Of a stretch of 36,742 nt of DNA, positions 24,222 through 31,971 are shown piece after piece. The notes under the pieces are model-generated. The model did not search any database, was not told the DNA's origin, and worked only from the letters and a program-made list of their open reading frames with translations. Origin of the DNA: Streptomyces sp. YIM 98790 (GTDB lineage Bacteria; Actinomycetota; Actinomycetes; Streptomycetales; Streptomycetaceae); assembly GCF_011421595.1 (NCBI RefSeq), contig NZ_WTLH01000036.1, forward strand, positions 1 to 36,742, given 5' to 3'. The stretch's first letter is position 1; the number at the start of each line of letters is the position of its first letter. The translations under genes and the position numbers were made by a program.

Positions 24222-25817
24222 ATGACGTCGGCATCATCAGCGTCACCGGGAACGGCCGGGGCAGGACCTCCCGTTCCCAACCTGATCTTCCGCGCGCTGC
24301 GCGGCGACCGGTCGCCGGCCGAGTTCGCGGCGGCCGTGCGGCGGGCCGCCCGGGAGATCGGGGAACGGGTGTCGTGCGACGCCCGTTACATCGGCCGGGT
24401 GGAGGCCGGCGAGATCCGCTGCCCCAACTACGCCTATGAGCGGGTCTTCCGGCACATGTTCCCGGACCGCACGCTGACCGACCTGGGCTTCGCCCCCAGG
24501 CAGGCGGTGCGCGGCCGGGCCGGCCGGGCCAACCCCGGCGCGGCGGCCGGCGGGCCGCCGACGGCAGCGTCGCCGAAGCCGGGGACGGGGCCGGGGCCGG
24601 GGCCGGGGGCGGAAAGTGAACCGGGACCCCTTGCCATGCGTGGCAGTTCGGGGAACATCTTGACGCAACAGCAGTCCCCGGAGCACCACAGGCACCTCTC
24701 GTTCCGTTCCCCGGCCCCGCGCCCAGGACCCCGGCCCGCCACCACACCGGCAACGACACCGGCAAGGACACAAGAACAGCCAGGACACGCAGCACCTGGA
24801 CCAGGACCAGAGGAGAGCGACGTGCTACGTCGCGCGTTCATGACCGGCGGCCCGGCCGCGGTCGCGGCGCTGGGCCGGCTGTGGCCGGCGCCCGCCTCCG
24901 CGGCGGCCGGGCCCGCGCCGGTCCGCGTCGGCGAGCCGGAGGTGGGCGCGGTCGAGCAGACCGTGCGCGCCATCCGGCTGGTCGACGACCGCCACGGCGC
25001 CGACGGGATCTACCGGCAGGCCGGTGAATCCCTGCGCCACGCCTACCACTTGCTCGACACCGGAGCCCGCCGCCAGGACCTCAGCGACCGGCTGCACAAC
25101 GGGGCCGGCGAACTCGCCGTCTCCGTCGGCTGGCTGGCCCACGACTCCGGCCGGATCACCGATGCCCGCTCGTACTACGCGGAGGCCCTGGCCACCGCGC
25201 GGATGAACGGGGACGCGGCCCTGGAGGCGCATGCCTTCTGCAACACCGCCTTCCTGGCCGGGGACTCCGGCCGTCACCGGGAGGCGGTCCGGGCCGCGCA
25301 GGCGGGCCAGCAGGCCGCCCGCGGGCTTCCCTCGGACCAGCTCCGCGCGCTGCTGGCGCTGCGCGAGGCCGGGGGCTGGGCGGGCCAGGGGGACCGCCGC
25401 GGCTGCGAACAGGCCCTGTCCCGGGCGGCGTCGCTGTTCGACCGCGGGCCGCGGGCCGAGGACCCGGAGTGGATGTCGTTCTTCGGCCCGGCCGAATACG
25501 CCTGGCTGGAGGCGCAGTGCTGGGCGGCGCTCGGCGACTGGCCGCGCGCCGTGCACAGCGCGCGCGAGGCCGCGCGCCTGCAGGAGCCGCACTTCGCCCG
25601 CAACCAGGCACTGTTCACCGCGGCGCTGGCCGGGAACCTGGCCCGCGGCGGGCAGCCGGAGGAGGCCGCCGCGGCCGGGCAGGACGCCCTGGATCTGCTG
25701 GCGCAGGTCGGTTCGGCCCGTATCACCGGCATGCTGCGGGACACCGCGCGGCTGCTGGGGCCGTATGCGGCCGGGAGCCCCGAGGTCGCCGCCTTCCTCT
25801 CCCGCATCCCCCGCTGA
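24222..25817 (+). CDS. NsdA-like XRE/TPR regulator
   Basis: 531 aa from ATG 24222. An upstream ATG at 24081 would read through the palindrome and is rejected. Residues 18-90 match the N-terminus of NsdA-type proteins, with the hallmark C-D-A-R-Y-I-G-R-V-E-A-G-E-I-R-C-P-N-Y and A-Y-E-R-V-F-R-H-M-F. This is a helix-turn-helix-like region known in Streptomyces from NsdA, a negative regulator of differentiation and antibiotic production. Residues 95-205 are a Gly/Pro/Thr-rich disordered linker. Residues 230-530 are alpha-helical TPR-like repeats (for example A-L-A-T-A-R-M-N-G-D-A-A-L-E-A-H-A-F). Orthology to NsdA itself is not claimed; Streptomyces carry several paralogues. It is transcribed alone, divergent from a small unknown gene and convergent with a phosphatase gene. 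Confidence 0.82.
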   Translation: MTSASSASPGTAGAGPPVPNLIFRALRGDRSPAEFAAAVRRAAREIGERVSCDARYIGRVEAGEIRCPNYAYERVFRHMFPDRTLTDLGFAPRQAVRGRAGRANPGAAAGGPPTAASPKPGTGPGPGPGAESEPGPLAMRGSSGNILTQQQSPEHHRHLSFRSPAPRPGPRPATTPATTPARTQEQPGHAAPGPGPEESDVLRRAFMTGGPAAVAALGRLWPAPASAAAGPAPVRVGEPEVGAVEQTVRAIRLVDDRHGADGIYRQAGESLRHAYHLLDTGARRQDLSDRLHNGAGELAVSVGWLAHDSGRITDARSYYAEALATARMNGDAALEAHAFCNTAFLAGDSGRHREAVRAAQAGQQAARGLPSDQLRALLALREAGGWAGQGDRRGCEQALSRAASLFDRGPRAEDPEWMSFFGPAEYAWLEAQCWAALGDWPRAVHSAREAARLQEPHFARNQALFTAALAGNLARGGQPEEAAAAGQDALDLLAQVGSARITGMLRDTARLLGPYAAGSPEVAAFLSRIPR

Positions 25818-25820
25818 CCG

Positions 25821-25860
25821 CCCGGCGCGCGGCGCGCGGCACTCCGCGCGGCGCGGGGCG
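25821..25860. terminator. GC-rich imperfect hairpin between convergent genes
   Basis: The core CGCGCGG (25833-25839) pairs with CCGCGCG (25844-25850), loop CACT, and an outer imperfect stem extends it on both sides. It lies between the NsdA-like gene and the phosphatase gene. Confidence 0.5.
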
Positions 25861-25870
25861 GGGACAGCGG

Positions 25871-26476
25871 TCAGTCGAGGTGGCCGGTGTCGTTCCAGCG
25901 GGCGATCACCGGGACGCCGTACGCCCAGCCGAGCACCGAGAGCGAGGCCGGGGACAGCCGGATGCGCTCCGCGAAGGCCACCTCGCAGCCCAGCCACCGC
26001 GCCGCCACCGCCCGCAGCATGTGCCCGTGCCCGAACAGCGCCACGTCCCGGTCCCCGACGGCGTCCGAGCGCGTCCAGGCCACCACCTCGTCGGCCCGTG
26101 CGGTGATCCCGGCGATCGTCTCGCCGCCGGTCACGCCGTCCCGCCAGACCGTCCAGCCGGCCCCGCGCACGGCCCGGATCTGCTCCGGGGTGCGGCCCTC
26201 CTCGGCGCCGTAGTCGTACTCCAGCAGGGCGTCCCAGGGCTCGGCGCGGTCGCCGAAGCCGGCCAGCTCGCAGGTCTCGCGGGCGCGGGAGAGCGGGCTG
26301 GTGCGCACCAGCGCACCCGGCAGCCCGTTCCAGGGGGCGCCGCGCAGCCGCTCGCCGACCGCCTTGGCCATGGTGCGGCCCTCGTCCAGCAGCGGCACAT
26401 CGGTGCGGCCGGTGTGCCGGCCGCTCACCGACCACGCGGTCTCGCCGTGCCGTACGAGCAGGATGCGCCGTGCCAT
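25871..26476 (-). CDS. Histidine phosphatase (phosphoglycerate-mutase-like)
   Basis: 201 aa from ATG 26476; a purine-rich GGAAGAGAAGAGAG region upstream provides a Shine-Dalgarno. The N-terminal [10 protein letters not shown] carries the phospho-acceptor His10. Further conserved residues are [11 protein letters not shown] (second Arg), the proton-donor Glu in L-L-E-Y-D-Y-G and the second catalytic His in [10 protein letters not shown]. No signal peptide. Length fits a broad-specificity cytosolic phosphatase of the branch-1 superfamily (PhoE/CobC-like) rather than a glycolytic mutase, which is longer. Substrate unknown. Three copies of a 9-bp repeat (TTCCTCTGG, 26492-26518, third copy one change) lie just upstream of its start. 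Confidence 0.9.
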   Translation of the reverse strand: MARRILLVRHGETAWSVSGRHTGRTDVPLLDEGRTMAKAVGERLRGAPWNGLPGALVRTSPLSRARETCELAGFGDRAEPWDALLEYDYGAEEGRTPEQIRAVRGAGWTVWRDGVTGGETIAGITARADEVVAWTRSDAVGDRDVALFGHGHMLRAVAARWLGCEVAFAERIRLSPASLSVLGWAYGVPVIARWNDTGHLD

Positions 26477-26739
26477 GGTTGCTCTCTTCTCTTCCTCTGG
26501 TTCCTCTGGTTCCTCCGGCTTTCCGCCGGTTCACCCGGCCCCCGGGGGCTGCCGGGCGCTCGGAACCGCCGGGAGACATACCGGTTCATGATGCCCGAGG
26601 CAACCGTTCGCCCCTCCCCCGGCGTCTGCCTCGCTGTCCGACGGCATACCGTAGGCCGGTCGTCCGCACCGGCGCACGTCATGGACGGACCGCGCGCACA
26701 CCGTACGCCTGTCGATGTTGTCGATGTTCTGGAGAGCCC

Positions 26740-27780
26740 ATGCCGAGTGTCCGGCCCCGCTGGTGGACCGAGCTGCCGCTGATTTTGGTCGTCTACGGTG
26801 CCTACTCCGGCGCCCGGCTGCTGGCCCGCGGCGATGTCGGCACGGCGGTGGACAACGGCCTGGCGATCCTGCGGCTGGAGGAAACGCTCTGGCTGCATGC
26901 CGAGGTGCCGCTGAACCGGCTCTTCACCGACCATGCCTGGCTGGGCGTGCCCGGGGCGTTCTTCTACGCGGCGCTGCACTATCTGGTGACCCCGGTGGTG
27001 CTGGTGTGGCTGTTCCGGCGGCACGGCACCGAGTACCGCCGCCAGCGCACCTGGCTGATGGTCTCCACGCTGACCGGACTGATCGGCTTCACCCTGATGC
27101 CGACCTGCCCGCCCCGGCTGCTCGGTCCCGGCCATGGCTACGCCTTCACCGACAGCCTGGCCCAGTACAGCGACTGGGGCTGGTGGTCGGACGCGGCCAG
27201 CGCGCCCAGCGGCCTGGGGTACATGACCAACCAGTACGCGGCCATGCCGAGCCTGCACGTGGGCTGGGCGCTGTGGTGCGGGATCGTGCTCTGGCGGTTC
27301 GGTTCCGGCCGGCCCCCGGTGCGGGCCGCCGCGGTGGGGTACCCGGTGCTGACCACGGTGGTGGTGATGGGCACCGCCAACCACTACTTCCTGGACGCGG
27401 CGGCGGGGGTGTTGGTGATGGGAACCGGCTGGCTGCTGGCGGAGCCGGCGATGCGCCTGGCCGACCGGGCCAAGGCCCGCCTCGGCCTGCCCGGCGCCGC
27501 GGCCGTCCCTGGTGCGGCGGGCGCGGCGGGAGCGACGGGCGTGGCCGGTGCGGTGGGTGCGGCCGGTGCGGTGGGAATTCCCGTGCAGCGGGGAGCGGCG
27601 GGGCAGGAAGCCGTCGCACCGGCGGAGTCCGCAAACGGCACGGCACGGCACAATGGACCGAGCCACGGGGGCGGGACCACGCCTGCCCTGGCCGGGCACC
27701 GCTCCTCCGGGGAGTCCCCGGCACGGCCCGCGTCCGGCGGGCGGCCCGGCACCGATCCCCAGGGAGGCGATCCGCTCTGA
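26740..27780 (+). CDS. PAP2/AUR1-like integral membrane phosphatase or phosphotransferase
   Basis: 346 aa from ATG 26740 with GGAGAG just upstream. There are about six membrane helices between residues 8 and 240. Active-site motifs are A-A-M-P-S-L-H-V-G-W (catalytic His near 170) and A-N-H-Y-F-L-D-A-A-A-G (second His near 213), matching the AUR1-like inositol-phosphotransferase branch of the PAP2 superfamily; M-P-T-C-P-P-R-L-L forms the motif preceding them. Such proteins act on lipid phosphates or transfer phosphoinositol in the membrane. From about residue 250 there is a long Ala/Gly then Ser/Pro-rich cytosolic tail of low complexity. The stop overlaps the next ATG (TGATG), so the small downstream protein is translationally coupled. 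Specific substrate unknown. Confidence 0.9.
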   Translation: MPSVRPRWWTELPLILVVYGAYSGARLLARGDVGTAVDNGLAILRLEETLWLHAEVPLNRLFTDHAWLGVPGAFFYAALHYLVTPVVLVWLFRRHGTEYRRQRTWLMVSTLTGLIGFTLMPTCPPRLLGPGHGYAFTDSLAQYSDWGWWSDAASAPSGLGYMTNQYAAMPSLHVGWALWCGIVLWRFGSGRPPVRAAAVGYPVLTTVVVMGTANHYFLDAAAGVLVMGTGWLLAEPAMRLADRAKARLGLPGAAAVPGAAGAAGATGVAGAVGAAGAVGIPVQRGAAGQEAVAPAESANGTARHNGPSHGGGTTPALAGHRSSGESPARPASGGRPGTDPQGGDPL

Positions 27781-28148
27781 TGTCCCAGCCCCAGCCCGGC
27801 CGGAATCCCGAGCGGCGCGACGGACCGCCGCGTCACCGCCGTCCGGCGGCACTCTTCTTCGAGCCGGCCTCCGCGGAGCCGGAGCGCGAGCACTTCTTCG
27901 ACCTGGAGTCCCTCACGGACGCCGGGGAGCTGCTGGGCCGGGCCACCGAGCTGGCGCTGGCCTTCCAGGCGGCGGCCGACCGGGCGGTGGATTACCAGGC
28001 GATGGCCGCGGCCCAGCTGGCCGATCCGGGGCGCTTCGACCGGCTGACGGCCGAGGACATCGCGGAGCGGGCGGGCTGGACCGCGGACTACGCCCGCAAG
28101 ATGATCGAGTTCGGCCGCGAGCTGGAGCGGCGCGAACCCGGGGAGTAA
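27780..28148 (+). CDS. Small conserved protein coupled to the PAP2 gene
   Basis: 122 aa from ATG 27780, overlapping the PAP2 stop by one base, with AGGGAGG 11 nt upstream. A basic/Pro N-terminus (1-35) is followed by a mostly helical region: L-E-S-L-T-D-A-G-E-L-L-G-R-A-T-E-L-A-L-A, then L-T-A-E-D-I-A-E-R-A-G-W-T-A-D-Y-A-R-K-M. The last segment resembles a helix-turn-helix pair, so a DNA-binding or protein-interaction role is possible. No Cys, signal peptide or membrane segment. I do not recognise a named family. The tight coupling to the lipid-phosphatase gene suggests a shared pathway or regulation. Confidence 0.75.
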   Translation: MSQPQPGRNPERRDGPPRHRRPAALFFEPASAEPEREHFFDLESLTDAGELLGRATELALAFQAAADRAVDYQAMAAAQLADPGRFDRLTAEDIAERAGWTADYARKMIEFGRELERREPGE

Positions 28149-28154
28149 CCGATT

Positions 28155-28183
28155 TTGGCGCTCCCCCACGGGGGTGTTAACGT
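28155..28183 (+). promoter_or_regulatory. Promoter of tRNA-Lys
   Basis: TTGGCG (28155-28160) and TAACGT (28178-28183) have ideal 17-bp spacing. Transcription would start near 28190, at an inverted pair of GTCGAC (28191-28196 and 28203-28208) just before the tRNA. Confidence 0.65.
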
Positions 28184-28210
28184 TTTCCCTGTCGACAGCA
28201 GTGTCGACGG

Positions 28211-28284
28211 GCGCCGCTAGCTCAGTTGGTTAGAGCAGCTGACTCTTAATCAGCGGGTCCGGGGTTCGAGTCCCTGGCGGCGTA
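28211..28284 (+). tRNA. tRNA-Lys (anticodon CTT)
   Basis: All four arms fold: a 7-bp acceptor stem GCGCCGC/GCGGCGT with a G-U closing pair, a D-arm beginning GCTC with GTTGGTTA loop, anticodon stem GCTGA/TCAGC with loop CTCTTAA (anticodon CTT, reads AAG), and a T-arm with GGTTCGAGTCC. A73 is the discriminator base and CCA is not fully encoded (CCG follows). It has its own promoter and terminator. Confidence 0.96.
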
Positions 28285-28289
28285 CCGGG

Positions 28290-28328
28290 AGCCGGGGTCC
28301 CACTCGCCGCGCGAGTGGGACCCCGGCT
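28290..28328 (+). terminator. Terminator of tRNA-Lys
   Basis: A perfect 18-bp stem (28290-28307 with 28311-28328) and a 3-nt loop start 6 bp after the tRNA. It also insulates the convergent metalloprotease gene. Confidence 0.9.
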
Positions 28329-28369
28329 TGTGTCGCAGGGGCCCCGGCCGGTGCGGGGGAAACGATTCT

Positions 28370-29650
28370 TCAGTGGCGGACGATCTTCAGATGCCAACCG
28401 CCGGTGGAGGTCGGCTCGCCGACCTCGAAGCGCACCCCGCGCTCCGCGTCCCAGTAGCTCTCACCGGCGGCCAGCGGCGCGTCCGCCAGCCTCGGGTGCA
28501 CCGAGCGGCCGTGGCAGGCGCCGGTGCCGGGATGGCCGTCGAGCACCTCGACGGGCCCCTGCGCGGACGGCACATCGCTGCGCACCCGGTACAGCAGGAC
28601 CCCTTCCGAGCAGGCGTCCGCATCATTGCCGGTGGCGGTCCTGGCCTCGGCGACCAGCGCCTCGCTGGGGCCGGTGCGCACCACCACCATCCGGGTGTCG
28701 CCCTCCGGGTCCACCGGGTCCAGCGGGGCGCCCAGCGGCTGCAGCGTGTGCAGGGTGACGCCGGGCGCGCTGACGCAGTCCACATGCTCGGCGGTGAGCC
28801 AGCCCAGCTTCCACTTGTGCCAGCCGAACGGATCGGGCGCCAGTCCGAACTGGCTGCCCATGACGTCCCAGTCCCCCACATGGGTGTCCCAGTCACCGTT
28901 CGAGGCGTCCGGACGCCGGTAGAGGTCGGGCAGATCGAACACATGACCGGTCTCGTGGGCCAGCACATTGCGGTCCGGCGGAGTCTGTTCAAAAACGGTC
29001 ACCAGCCGTCGAATCTCGGCACCGCCGACGCTGACCGGCCGATCGAAGTTGACCACCTTGGTGGCGTCGGCGTCCACCCCGGGGGCGCCGGGATCGGCGA
29101 CCAGATAGATGACGTCGTAGGCGGCGAAGTCGACCAGCGGCTCCAGCACCCGCAGCGCGTCCCGCAGATACGCGGAGCGCTGCTCGGGCGCCCAGTCCCG
29201 CCGGATGCCGTAGGCGGCGGACTCCCGGGGCATCGGCACCCAGTCCGGGGCCACCTCGGCGTGCAGCCGGAACTGCCCGTACGAGGCGCGGCCGAAGAAG
29301 TCGGCGGTGGCCGGGAAGTAGTGGCCGGCCAGGGCCTCCGGCGTGACGGAGGGCTCGGCGTCCGGGAAGGACAGGAAGAACATCGCCGCCCGCAGGTCCC
29401 GGTCCGGTCGCGGGTAGTGCTCGTTCCAGGTGTCCAGGCCCAGCGAGTGGTGCACGGAGTGGCGAGGCAGGCTGCACGGCTCGTCGGCCCGCGCGTTCTC
29501 ACCCGGCCCGGCCATGGAGCCGGCGCCGATCAGCACGGAGACGCACCCGATGACCAGGCCCGGCCGGCGGTACAGCGGCCGGCGCGCCCGGCGCCACCCG
29601 GTGCCGGAACGGTTCTCCCGCCGCTCCTGCTCATGCCCCATATGCCCCAT
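28370..29650 (-). CDS. Secreted M6-type zinc metalloprotease
   Basis: 426 aa from ATG 29650, chosen because GGGAGG lies 5 nt upstream; a GTG or ATG 48 nt earlier lacks one. An Arg-rich N-terminus and hydrophobic segment (R-P-G-L-V-I-G-C-V-S-V-L-I-G-A-G) with cleavage region A-R-A-D near residue 56 form a signal peptide. The catalytic motif L-A-H-E-T-G-H-V-F-D-L-P-D-L-Y gives zinc ligands His232 and His236, base Glu233 and Asp242 as probable third ligand, as in the immune-inhibitor-A/M6 family. G-D-W-D-V-M-G-S downstream is the expected Met-turn region. A beta-rich C-terminal domain (about 300-426) follows. It is an extracellular protease, possibly a pro-enzyme. Divergent from the GGDEF-EAL gene, 454 bp apart. 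Confidence 0.88.
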   Translation of the reverse strand: MGHMGHEQERRENRSGTGWRRARRPLYRRPGLVIGCVSVLIGAGSMAGPGENARADEPCSLPRHSVHHSLGLDTWNEHYPRPDRDLRAAMFFLSFPDAEPSVTPEALAGHYFPATADFFGRASYGQFRLHAEVAPDWVPMPRESAAYGIRRDWAPEQRSAYLRDALRVLEPLVDFAAYDVIYLVADPGAPGVDADATKVVNFDRPVSVGGAEIRRLVTVFEQTPPDRNVLAHETGHVFDLPDLYRRPDASNGDWDTHVGDWDVMGSQFGLAPDPFGWHKWKLGWLTAEHVDCVSAPGVTLHTLQPLGAPLDPVDPEGDTRMVVVRTGPSEALVAEARTATGNDADACSEGVLLYRVRSDVPSAQGPVEVLDGHPGTGACHGRSVHPRLADAPLAAGESYWDAERGVRFEVGEPTSTGGWHLKIVRH

Positions 29651-30104
29651 TGCCACCTCCCGTCCCGCCGGTGCCGGCAGTGACGACTTCTGCACCACTT
29701 TGATGTGAAGTGCGGACTTCTGTCGTACCGCCGTAGCCCACTCGGGTCATCCGCAGAATGACTACGGTGCGTATCGAACAGTCGGGAACGGTCGGGAGGG
29801 CGCAGCCGCCACGCAGAAACGGTCATCCGGCACTGCGGCGCCGCATGCACCGCACAACTGCCGCCCGGAAGGCGGCACCGGGACGTCGAACACGCATCGG
29901 CCGGCCGCGTCGAATGTGTCGAATGGGTGTCGGAGCCACTGCGCAGCGTCGATGAAGAGACGATTCGGGGCACTGGATAGCGCCGTCCGGTGGCTCTATG
30001 ATCGCCACACTTCCGGCGCGGTTGCCCTCGGACACCCGGCGGGCGCGCCGGGGAGCACCCCGCCACGGCCTTAAGCGCGCGGCCCACCCCACCGGGAGCC
30101 ATCG
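29651..30104. other. 454-bp intergenic region between divergent genes
   Basis: No gene is supported; a 65-codon frame at 29758-29955 is very basic, without a ribosome-binding site. The region holds a TATGAT -10 element (29997-30002) for the downstream c-di-GMP gene and a small hairpin TGCCGCC/GGCGGCA (29869-29887). A GAAGT/ACTTC inverted pair lies near 29706-29719, upstream of the protease gene. Confidence 0.6.
29997..30002 (+). promoter_or_regulatory. -10 element of the GGDEF-EAL gene
   Basis: TATGAT is a near-consensus -10, 103 bp before the GTG start. The best -35 at 17-18 bp spacing (CTGGAT/TGGATA) is poor, so an activator or another sigma factor may be involved. Confidence 0.45.
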
Positions 30105-31898
30105 GTGAACGGACCCCTGAGCACCAAACCCGATTTCCTCACGGAGAGTGACAAGCGAGCCGCCTTCCGGGCCGCGTTCCACGCCGCCCGGCCGCCGATG
30201 GCCATGCTCGGCCCGGACGGGCGGGTACTCGCCGCCAACCCGGCGCTGGGGCGCCTGCTGGGCGCCGATCCGGACGGGCTGGCCGGGATGCCGGCCGACC
30301 ATTTCCCGGCCCTGGCCCTCGCCCTGGACGCCCTGCACGCCCCGACCCCCCAGCCGCCCTCCGCGCCGGCTTCTCCGCCGCCGCCGTCCGGCGGTTCCCC
30401 GGCCACCGGGCCCCGGCGCGCCGCCCCGCAGCCGGACACCCGCTCGGCCGGGCCCGTCCGCCGTCTGAAACACGCGGACGGCCATTCCGTCTGGGCCGAG
30501 ATCTCACTCACCACCCTCACCTCCTCCGGGGTGCGGCTGCTCACCCTCACCGACGTCGGGGAACGCCGGGACCTGCAGGCCCGGCTGCGCCACCTCCAGG
30601 AGCACGACCCGGTCACGCGGCTGCCCAACCGCACCCTGTTCTTCGAGCGGCTGGCCGCCGCGCTCACCGAGTCCGCCACCGGCCGGATCGGCCTGTGCTA
30701 CCTGGATCTGGACGGCTTCAAAGCGGTCAACGACACCCTCGGCCACCGGCTCGGCGACCGTCTGCTGCGCGCGGTCGGCACCCGCCTGGCACGCAGCGGC
30801 GACGGCAGCCACCTGGTGGCCCGGCTCGGCGGGGACGAGTTCGCACTCCTGGTGGAGTCCTCCTCCGGTACCGAGGAGCTGACCCGGCTGGCCGCCGCCG
30901 TGCTGGACGAACTCCAGCGGCCGTTCGACATCAACGGCCACCGGCTGGCCGTGTCCGCCTCCATCGGCGTGGTGGAGCGGGAGTGCGCGGGCACCACCGT
31001 CACCGGCCTGATGCAGGCCGCCGACACCACGCTCTACTGGGCCAAGGCCGACGGCCGGGCCCGCTGGACCCTGTTCGACCCGGAGCGCAACGCGCACCGG
31101 ATGACCCGCCAGTCGCTCTCCGCCACCCTGCGCCCGGCCGTGGAGCGCGGCGAGTTCCTGCTGGAGTACCAGCCCATCGTCTCGCTGGCCGACAACACCC
31201 TGCGCGGCGCCGAGGCCCTGGTGCGCTGGCAGCACCCGCAGTACGGGCGGCTCGGGCCGGACCGTTTCATCGGTCTGGCCGAGGAGACCGGCGCGATCGT
31301 GCCGCTGGGCCGCTGGGCGCTGGCCGAGGCGTGCCGCCAGGCCAGTCACTGGCGGCGGCTGTACCCGGACCCGCCGCTGTACGTCAGCGTCAACGTGGCG
31401 GTGCGCCAGGTGTGGGACTCCGACCTGGTGGCGGATGTGGCGCGGGTGCTGGACCAGACCGGCCTGCCCTCCGGGCTGCTCCAGCTGGAACTGACCGAGT
31501 CGGCGGTGATGGGTTCGGCCGGGCGTCCGCTCCAGGCCCTTCAGGAGCTGTCCGACATGGGTGTGCGGATCGCCATCGACGACTTCGGCACCGGCTACTC
31601 CAACCTCGCCTATCTCAGCCGGCTGCCGGTGCGCGGCCTGAAGCTGGACGGCACGTTCGTGCGCGGCTTCCGCACCGCCCGGCATCTCAACCCGGCCGAC
31701 GAGACCATCGTCACGGCGCTGGTGCAGCTGGCCCACTCGCTGGGGCTGACGGTCACCGCCGAGTGCGTGGAGGGCGCGGCCCAGGCGGAGCGGCTCAAGC
31801 GGATCGGCTGCGACACCGGCCAGGGCTGGCACTACTCCCGGCCGATGCCGCCGGAGGTGATGCTCCAGCTCATCGCGCGCACCCTCCGCCGCCGCTGA
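30105..31898 (+). CDS. PAS-like/GGDEF/EAL cyclic-di-GMP protein (CdgA-like)
   Basis: 597 aa from GTG 30105 with GGGAG 7-8 nt upstream. Residues 20-155 are a PAS-like sensor region split by a Pro/Ser/Gly insert (80-115). The GGDEF domain (about 165-325) has intact R-L-G-G-D-E-F at 240-246, but the product-inhibition RxxD site is D-G-S-H. The EAL domain (about 335-590) has G-A-E-A-L-V-R-W and D-D-F-G-T-G-Y-S-N-L-A, the residues needed for metal and c-di-GMP hydrolysis. No membrane segment, so it is cytosolic. Domain order is that of Streptomyces CdgA, a BldD-regulated protein affecting development; I infer similarity from architecture, not proven orthology. It could make, degrade or switch between making and degrading c-di-GMP. 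Confidence 0.93.
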   Translation: MNGPLSTKPDFLTESDKRAAFRAAFHAARPPMAMLGPDGRVLAANPALGRLLGADPDGLAGMPADHFPALALALDALHAPTPQPPSAPASPPPPSGGSPATGPRRAAPQPDTRSAGPVRRLKHADGHSVWAEISLTTLTSSGVRLLTLTDVGERRDLQARLRHLQEHDPVTRLPNRTLFFERLAAALTESATGRIGLCYLDLDGFKAVNDTLGHRLGDRLLRAVGTRLARSGDGSHLVARLGGDEFALLVESSSGTEELTRLAAAVLDELQRPFDINGHRLAVSASIGVVERECAGTTVTGLMQAADTTLYWAKADGRARWTLFDPERNAHRMTRQSLSATLRPAVERGEFLLEYQPIVSLADNTLRGAEALVRWQHPQYGRLGPDRFIGLAEETGAIVPLGRWALAEACRQASHWRRLYPDPPLYVSVNVAVRQVWDSDLVADVARVLDQTGLPSGLLQLELTESAVMGSAGRPLQALQELSDMGVRIAIDDFGTGYSNLAYLSRLPVRGLKLDGTFVRGFRTARHLNPADETIVTALVQLAHSLGLTVTAECVEGAAQAERLKRIGCDTGQGWHYSRPMPPEVMLQLIARTLRRR

Positions 31899-31917
31899 CC
31901 CGCCCGCCGGCCGGCCC

Positions 31918-31951
31918 GACGGGACGGACGACGGGACGGACGACGGGACGG
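31918..31951. repeat. 12-bp tandem repeat GACGGGACGGAC
   Basis: Two full and one nearly full copies lie between the stops of the convergent GGDEF-EAL and racemase-like genes. Probably a slippage product. Confidence 0.8.
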
Positions 31952-31955
31952 CCGG

Positions 31956-31971
31956 GAGCCCGCGCGGGCTC
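31956..31971. terminator. Terminator between convergent genes
   Basis: GAGCCCGC (31956-31963) and GCGGGCTC (31964-31971) form a perfect 16-bp palindrome, flanked by an outer GCCGG/CCGGC pair. It overlaps the stop codon of the minus-strand gene. Confidence 0.55.

Noticed and set aside
28155..28166. CebR-like GGCGCTCCC near tRNA-Lys
   Set aside because: Lacks the left half of the palindrome; better explained as part of the tRNA promoter.
28191..28328. Integration (att) site at tRNA-Lys
   Set aside because: No integrase nearby and no second copy of the tRNA 3' end in the window; the downstream repeat is a terminator hairpin.
29758..29955. 65-codon basic peptide upstream of the GGDEF-EAL gene
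   Set aside because: No Shine-Dalgarno, composition like a random GC-rich frame, overlaps no conserved motif I recognise.
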